Shown here piece by piece: positions 58,595 through 64,000 of a stretch of 64,000 nucleotides of DNA. The DNA is taken from positions 23,077,486-23,141,485 of the forward strand of contig NC_088864.1 of NCBI RefSeq assembly GCF_032884065.1, in the 5' to 3' direction. Below the pieces are notes generated by a model. The model had not been told where the DNA came from, searched no databases, and was given only the letters and a program-made list of their open reading frames with translations. Position 1 is the first letter of the stretch. Every line of letters begins with the position of its first letter. The position numbers and the translations under genes were made by a program. The DNA is from Artemia franciscana. Taxonomy: Eukaryota; Arthropoda; Branchiopoda; Anostraca; Artemiidae.

Positions 58595-58729
58595 GTATAC
58601 CGAGGCCCAAGTGCATATGGAAAAGGATATAGCACCAAAGGAGGCTACGGTGGATATGGCTTCGCTCCCTGGGGATACTACGCTCAACAGCCAATAGACT
58701 ACAGGAGATATGGAATTGGCGCCTACTAA
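58595..58729 (+). CDS. Terminal exon of the secreted Gly/Tyr-rich protein
   Basis: Acceptor TTTTTTAG (AG 58,593-58,594) opens a phase-0 frame of 44 codons with TAA at 58,727-58,729. It contains VYRGPSAYGKGYSTKGGYGG and GYYAQQPIDYRRYGIGAY. Joined to the previous exon it gives 93 residues plus the missing first few. It is very rich in Gly and Tyr, low in Cys, with GY/YG repeats suited to cross-linked or self-assembling extracellular material. Possible poly(A) signals AATAAA occur at 59,219-59,224 and about 59,250. Phase, stop and composition agree across a 4.4 kb intron, so this is one of the best-supported genes in the window. An antimicrobial Gly-rich peptide is an alternative. Confidence 0.78.
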   Translation, partial: VYRGPSAYGKGYSTKGGYGGYGFAPWGYYAQQPIDYRRYGIGAY

Positions 58730-58734
58730 TTGCG

Positions 58735-59940
58735 ATTAAGAAGACTTCTTTGTTGTTATTTATTATATTTTCCCTCTCAGTTAATTATAAACAATTTGAC
58801 TAAAATCTTTATTTTTATGTCAATAGGATAGCGTCAATTTGGAGAGAATTTAGAAACAAAGCTTTTTTTATCGACGGAAGATCGCAAGATCCTTCAGATA
58901 TCTGGGGGAGGGGAGAACATAACCCATCTCCCTCGAGTACGTACTGGGAAAACTGATCTAGTAAAAACGAATATAAATTGTACCGTTATCACATTAAATG
59001 GAATACTTCATAGGCGTGTTAGATTGCATTTAATAGTGAAAGGCAAGTAGGAAAATAACACCAAGGTATTTCAAGAGATAGGCGCTCACAAGTAATAGGG
59101 GACCATCAGACCTCATCTTCTTCCCGGAACATCAAGGTTTGTCATTAATGCTCACTGGTTTTAGGACAGTTCACCTGTTGTCTCCGACTTAAAAAACATT
59201 TTCCCTCCCTTTCCTCTTAATAAATAGCTCTGTACATGCCTGATAGTAGAATAAATAAAAACAAAAAAATATTTTCAAAATAAATTGCGCGAATTTTTAC
59301 TTTGCAGCCACTTTAAAACTGAACAACAAACAGTAGCTATCCTGAGTATTAGGAGGGATGCCACTTCCCCTTTCCTTACGCCAAAGTTTAACTTGTTATT
59401 TATTGAAAACACAAATGTTGGTTTTTTTAAATAAAGGTTTTCAGTACTAACTGTGATCGGTTAGATGCTTTCAGAGATGTTTTGTCTGTGACGTTTATCG
59501 GACTTTGGTAATTTAATTTTTTGGCTAATTTAAAAACAGCATTAGAATATAACACTTTTGTTTGCATGAGCAGTACTTGCCATCCTCCAATTTCTATTAC
59601 ATTTAGTTCAAAGCACATTCCTAAGAAAATCGCGATTAGGATCAAAAATAACTTTTCAGATTAAATTTTTATTCAAAATTTCATATTTCTAAGCATATAT
59701 TTATCTTTAGAGGTAACCCTTAAGCCTCTCTTATTTACAGGTAGCATAAATTCATTTTTTTATACACATATACTTTCAGGCTCAGCACTTCTTGGCGCTT
59801 GGTTTTAAGCCTCATTTCAAATGAAAATAGATCAGGAGTTCCAACCTGAAAGTTTTTCTAGTCTAATTGGCACTTTTTTTTAAGATTATTTTATTTTTCC
59901 GTTATTGTTTATTGTTTTATTATTTTTTATTGTTATTTTT
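58735..59940. other. 3' flank of the secreted-protein gene
   Basis: Contains AATAAA candidates near 59,219 and 59,250. Otherwise AT-rich without features. Confidence 0.4.
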
Positions 59941-59944
59941 TATT

Positions 59945-61535
59945 GTTTTAAAAAGTAGAGTTGCGAGAAAGAATCAAACTTTAGCGCAAGGAGCGGGGTG
60001 TCGAGGAGGAAAAGCCCCTTTCATATACGGAGTAATTTCTGTTCGTTTTAAGTTTTATTGTCGCTCCTTACTTTCATTTCAAAAAACTTGTTTTTTTTAT
60101 TTAATATCTGAAAGTTTTTGAATTAATGCATGTCTTGCTCTCCGTACATAAATTATTAAAATGAAATTGGCATATTAATTCTGTTTTTGGCTAAATGGCT
60201 TTCTCTTAGTTTTGATCAGACGATTTTGAGAAACAAGGGGTGGGGAAGGAGGCCTAGTTGCCCTCCAATTTTTCGGTTACTTAAAAAGGCAACTAGAACT
60301 TTTAATTTTTAATGAACGTTTTTATTAGTAAAAAATATACGTAACTTAAGAATTAACTTACGTAACAAACTTTTATATTCTTATATTTTTGATTATATAT
60401 ATGAGGGGGTTTGTCCCCTCGTTAATACCTCGCTCTTCACACTAAACCTTAAGTTTTGTCCCAATTCTTTAAGAATGACACCTGAATCAGAAAGGCCGTA
60501 GAATAAATAGTTGAAATTACTAAAAATAATTTAGCATAAAGAGCGAAGTATTTATCTCCTCCTAAATACCTCGCTCTTTATGCTACAGTATTTTTAGAAC
60601 CCCTCATATGCGTAATAATCTCTGTTCGTTTTAAGTTTTAATGCTTCTCCTTACTTTCAATTGAAAAAACTTTTTCATGTTTATATTTTCATTGTTTTTT
60701 TTTAATAGTATTGCTAGAAAATCCTGCGCCCTTTTTATTGAATTTCTCTTCCCCCATGAAATGTTCCTCCAAGAAAAGATCCTCCCATATAGCCCCCTCC
60801 CCTGAACCCCACACTCAAACCAAAAAATCCCCCTGAAAACGTCGGTACACTTCCAAATAACCATTACTGTATGTAAACATTGGTCAAAGTTTGTAACTTG
60901 CAGCCCTTCCCCCAGGGACTGTGGGGGGTAAGTCAACCCCAAAGACATAGTTAGTATGGTTTTCGACTATGCAGAACAAAATGGCTATCTCAAAATTTCG
61001 ATCCGTTGACTTTGGGAAAAAAATGAGCGTGGGAGGGGGCCTAGGTGCCCTCCATTTTTTTGTTCACTTGAAAAGGGCACTATAACTTTTCATTTCCGTT
61101 AGAATGAGCCCTCTTGCAATACTCTAGGACCACTCGATCGATACGATGACCCCTGGGAAAAAAAAAAAAACAAATAAACACGCACCCGTGATTTGTCTTC
61201 TGGCAAAAAATACGAAACCTACATTTTTGTAGACTGGACCTTGAAATATTTTCTATAGGGTTCTCTGATACGCTGAATGCGATGGTGTGATTTTCGTTAA
61301 GATCCTATGACTTTATGGGGTGTTTACCCCTATTATCCAAAATAAGGCAAATTTTCTCAGACTCGTAACTTTTGATGACAAAGACTAAATTTGATTAAAC
61401 TTATATATTAAAAATCAGCATAAAAATCCGATTCTTTTGATATATCTTTTAGCATCGAAATTCAGTTTTTTAGAGTTTCGTTTACTATTGAGCCGGGTCG
61501 CTCCTTACTACAGTTCGTTACCACGAACTGTTTGA
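59945..61535 (+). repeat. Family H element, nearly complete
   Basis: Begins within the loop/right arm of the long hairpin (its left arm is missing). It continues through the middle (60,100-60,650, with small hairpin near 60,538-60,580) and distal module, and ends CAGTTCGTTACCACGAACTG then TTTGA at 61,535. Same order as 47,550-49,098. Confidence 0.85.
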
Positions 61536-61539
61536 TAAT

Positions 61540-62180
61540 ATTTTTGTTATTTATTTAAGGGACAAAACCCTGATAAACTATTTATCATTATTCGTGTGTT
61601 TATTCAAAACTTTAAGTTAATGATCTTTAAAAAGAATCAATTACAGGAATATTAAAGCTAATTAAGCTAATTAGCTAAAGGACAAAAGGACAATTCAGCT
61701 TCCTCGCTACGAAGGTGACAGTTAAGTGAAATCACATTGAATTACAAACGAAAATGTGACTAAAAACTAAAGAATCTCACGATAGTTATGCTACCACGGA
61801 GTTTAAACGATTCAGAAATTAACGATTGAATAAGGGATGCGTTAAGCATGGAGCAGAATTTGATTCACGACATAATTTCTTAATTCAATTGAAATCACTG
61901 ATTTGCCACCCTATTACTTGAAATTAAACAATAAAGTGACAATTTTGGCAATGCTTATTTTAGATATTTCAGAGAGAAAAGGCTTTAGAATACATAATTT
62001 TGAATGAATCCAAACAGCTAAAGTAAAAGGCATGGAAAAAAGTCAGAGGTAATGATGCAAGAAAACGAAGCGAAATTGAGATCTGCTGCTTGAAGACATT
62101 TGACAACCAGTATCAAAATAAATACATCGAATCGTAAATGAGCTCTGCAGCTTAGAAGTAAAGTAACAGTGAAAATCACA
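61540..62180. other. No recognisable feature
   Basis: AT-rich, without frames or repeats of note. Confidence 0.4.
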
Positions 62181-62189
62181 ACTAGTGGG

Positions 62190-63140
62190 GGGCTGGCTGG
62201 TGGGTCGTCCTTTAATCAATTTTGACTCTTAAAAAAAATAACTAGAAATTTTAATTTCCAATTGAATAAGCTCCCCTTCAATATTAATACGACCACCCTT
62301 TCCGCAAAAACCTTGTGTGTTTACAACGGGCAACTTGCAATAGTCAAATACTTTGCCCTGGGAGATGCAGTGGATTTTCCAACCGCTAAGTTATATTTAT
62401 TTGAACTTTAGGCTATTTTGAACAAAAAATGTATTTGGGGAAAGAAGCAAGCGAGGGCAGGAAGTTTCGTTACTCTCTGATCACTTTCGATTATTAAAAA
62501 GGGCAAAAGAAATTTCGATATCCAATGAAATGAGACCCATTCCTAAGTTTATATGACCAATCCTTCCATAAAACTTTATATTTCAATGATGAGTGACTAG
62601 GGTAATTTCTTGCCCTTTCCCCGAGGGTTGAAGGAAGGAGGTTTAAAACCCAGAACCATAGTTATTTGACATTTGTGCTTTTTTGGAAAACAACTCGCTA
62701 TCTCAAATTTAAATCCGATCCAATTGGGGAAAAGGAGCTGTGGGAGTTGCCCTCTGATTACTTTCGATTCTTCAAAAGGAAAATAGAACTTCCAATTTAA
62801 AATCAAATGAGGCCTCTCCAAAGTTTATAGGGCCATCTTTTCCATAAGAACCTTATATGGCCCCTGGGCATAACTTACAACCCTTGCTCCATTGCTCTTG
62901 GGGTTGTATTAACCTGAAGGCATTGTTATATAATCTTTGGACTAAATTGGACACAATGGCCCTTTCAAATTTTCGATCGGATGTATTTGGAGAAAAGAGG
63001 ACAATGGAGGAGGAGGGCTGTTGCCCTCTGATCACTTTTGGCTATCAAAGTGGGGAGCTAGAACTTTCCATTACCAATAAAATGAGCCTCCTTCAAACTT
63101 TATACGACATTCCAGTAGTATGCTATCAATTCGTTTGAGT
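62190..63140. repeat. Degenerate tandem array, period ~272 bp, built from the H module
   Basis: The block 'cctctgatcacttt(c/t)g' recurs at about 62,206, 62,474, 62,751 and 63,024, each time followed by an 'aatgaaatgagcc..cc' block about 50 bp later and preceded by 'tatctcaaattt..gatc'. That gives about 3.5 diverged units. The same block order appears once per family H element. Frames of 60-93 aa here come from the repeat. Confidence 0.65.
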
Positions 63141-63700
63141 GGGGCCCTATGTCAATGTAATATTGGAGTTGCTAACACCTTTTTTGGCATCAACCAAGGA
63201 GCATGCATCCCGGTTTCGTAAAATTCCTTGGTATTTATTTTGTTTATTTACTTATTGGACACTCATCATTCACATAACATGATGAGCGAAGTAGAGGGTG
63301 AAAAAACACAAAAAAGAGAAAAACATCTTGTGAGTCAGTGATTTGTGTTTCTATCTTATCTTATATCTTATATTATCTTGTACCGGCCTGGTATAATTTT
63401 TTTATGTACTGGTTCTCAGCACCACGGTTTTCCATTACTGGGGCTTGCACATGAGTTTGGGTCTCCACATTCCCATCCCCCCATTTCCCTCTTCAGGGCC
63501 CCAGCTCCCTCAATTTGGTTTTGAACTTCGATTTCTTGGGACTTTTTTTGTTTTTCTTTTTTTGGGGGGGAGGGACTTCGATTTTCTACACTTAAATTTC
63601 TTGGCAGGGGACCAGAATTTTTTTCTTTTTGACACACAATAATGCAGTCACACGTATTGTTCACAAATTTCATAACCTCCTTTCAAAGCAAAAAGTTTAA
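63140..63700. other. Flank of BIR segment; no gene seen
   Basis: Includes a 'tatcttat' tandem patch near 63,350 and a purine/pyrimidine-skewed G run at 63,561-63,572. Confidence 0.4.
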
Positions 63701-63701
63701 C

Positions 63702-64000
63702 TCAAATGTTTAAGACATCAACTCTTTGGAAAAGAAGACATGTTTCAAAGTGTTCCATATGTTCATCTGTAGCCAAATCCCCCTCTTCCCAGTTTCCAGC
63801 AACAACTGCACAAAATGCATACTGAACCCGGTCACTCTGCCCAACAAAAGAGAATCCAGCATTTGCAAGTTCTCTGGTATCCATGAAATAATTTGACCAA
63901 CTTTCATTATATATCTTTAGTCTAACATCCCTTTGCTTCAGAGCACTACCTTCTGCTCGTGACAGTAAAGGTCGGGGGTATATCTCGGTGGTTGAAGACG
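63702..64000 (-). CDS. BIR (IAP repeat) domain segment, partial, one zinc ligand altered
   Basis: The minus-strand frame is open from the window edge to TGA at 63,702-63,704 (98 codons). It begins SSTTEIYPRPLLS, then DVRLKIYNESW (BIR start), DTRELANAGFSFVGQSDRVQ, then FC, GNWEEGD and DEHMEHFETC. This matches the order of a BIR domain: 'eLA.AGF.y.G..D.V.C..C...l..W..gD.p..EH...fp.C'. Spacing of the last three zinc ligands (C-x16-H-x6-C) is exact, but the first ligand position is Tyr instead of Cys. The domain is followed by only 12 residues and no RING. BIR proteins bind caspases or chromosomal partners; an altered site suggests a decaying or non-canonical copy. It may be a last exon, a paralogue or a mobile/endogenous-virus-borne copy; the rest lies to the right. 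Confidence 0.75.
   Translation of the reverse strand, partial: SSTTEIYPRPLLSRAEGSALKQRDVRLKIYNESWSNYFMDTRELANAGFSFVGQSDRVQYAFCAVVAGNWEEGDLATDEHMEHFETCLLFQRVDVLNI

Noticed and set aside
63416..63673. 85-aa minus frame downstream of the BIR segment
   Set aside because: Lys/Pro-rich low-complexity, no start or splice context; probably 3' flank.
1..64000. CRISPR arrays, bacterial operons, rRNA
   Set aside because: No regular spaced short repeats with unique spacers, no ribosome-binding-site/ORF trains and no rRNA-like conserved blocks were seen; sequence is eukaryotic.

Overview
The window is animal, most likely arthropod, nuclear DNA. It is AT-rich with long TA, GA and poly(A) tracts. Its exons are short, carry GT/AG borders and are separated by kilobases. 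It holds several families of retroelements, mariner relics and one Gly/Tyr-rich secreted structural protein of a kind common in arthropod cuticle. The repeat landscape reminded me of large crustacean genomes such as brine shrimp, but I cannot prove a species from the sequence. There are no bacterial-style operons, and nearly every long open frame here is transposon remnant or simple-repeat artefact.

Layout. 1-4.3 kb: nested repeats (an inverted-repeat 'family H' element, a tRNA-headed SINE-like element interrupted by a second H copy, and an H relative with a poly(A) run). 4,356-4,497 and 25,199-25,340 (+): two phase-compatible coding exons, the second with stop codon and AATAAA, separated by a 20.7 kb intron. 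That intron holds a 2.3 kb ~104-bp minisatellite in two opposed arms, two opposed mariner relics, another H element, several LINE relics and a (TA)n tract. 27.4-27.7 kb: an inverted pair of Penelope terminal sequences with a hammerhead-like core. 30.7 and 33.8 kb (-): two candidate exons of an unrecognised gene. 34.9-36.5 kb (-): decayed Penelope-like element (RT plus GIY-YIG). 36.6-37.0 kb (-): fragment of a second LINE. 37.3-40.6 kb (-): nearly full-length but broken RTE-clade LINE. 40.7-52.3 kb: dense repeats, including a ~3.5 kb near-palindrome (45,573-49,098) made of two H elements head to head. 54,061-54,207 and 58,595-58,729 (+): the last two exons of a small secreted Gly/Tyr-rich protein. 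59.9-61.5 kb: another long H element. 62.2-63.1 kb: a ~272-bp tandem array built from the same module as H. 63,702-64,000 (-): a BIR (IAP-repeat) coding segment running off the right edge.

The supported host genes are few: the split basic protein (4.4/25.2 kb), the secreted structural protein (54/58.6 kb) and the BIR segment (right edge). I see no functional link among them. The most unusual content is family H, a modular, apparently non-coding element with a ~125-bp-arm hairpin at one end and a conserved mini-hairpin at the other. It occurs about ten times, once as a giant palindrome, and the hairpin loop is found in both orientations.
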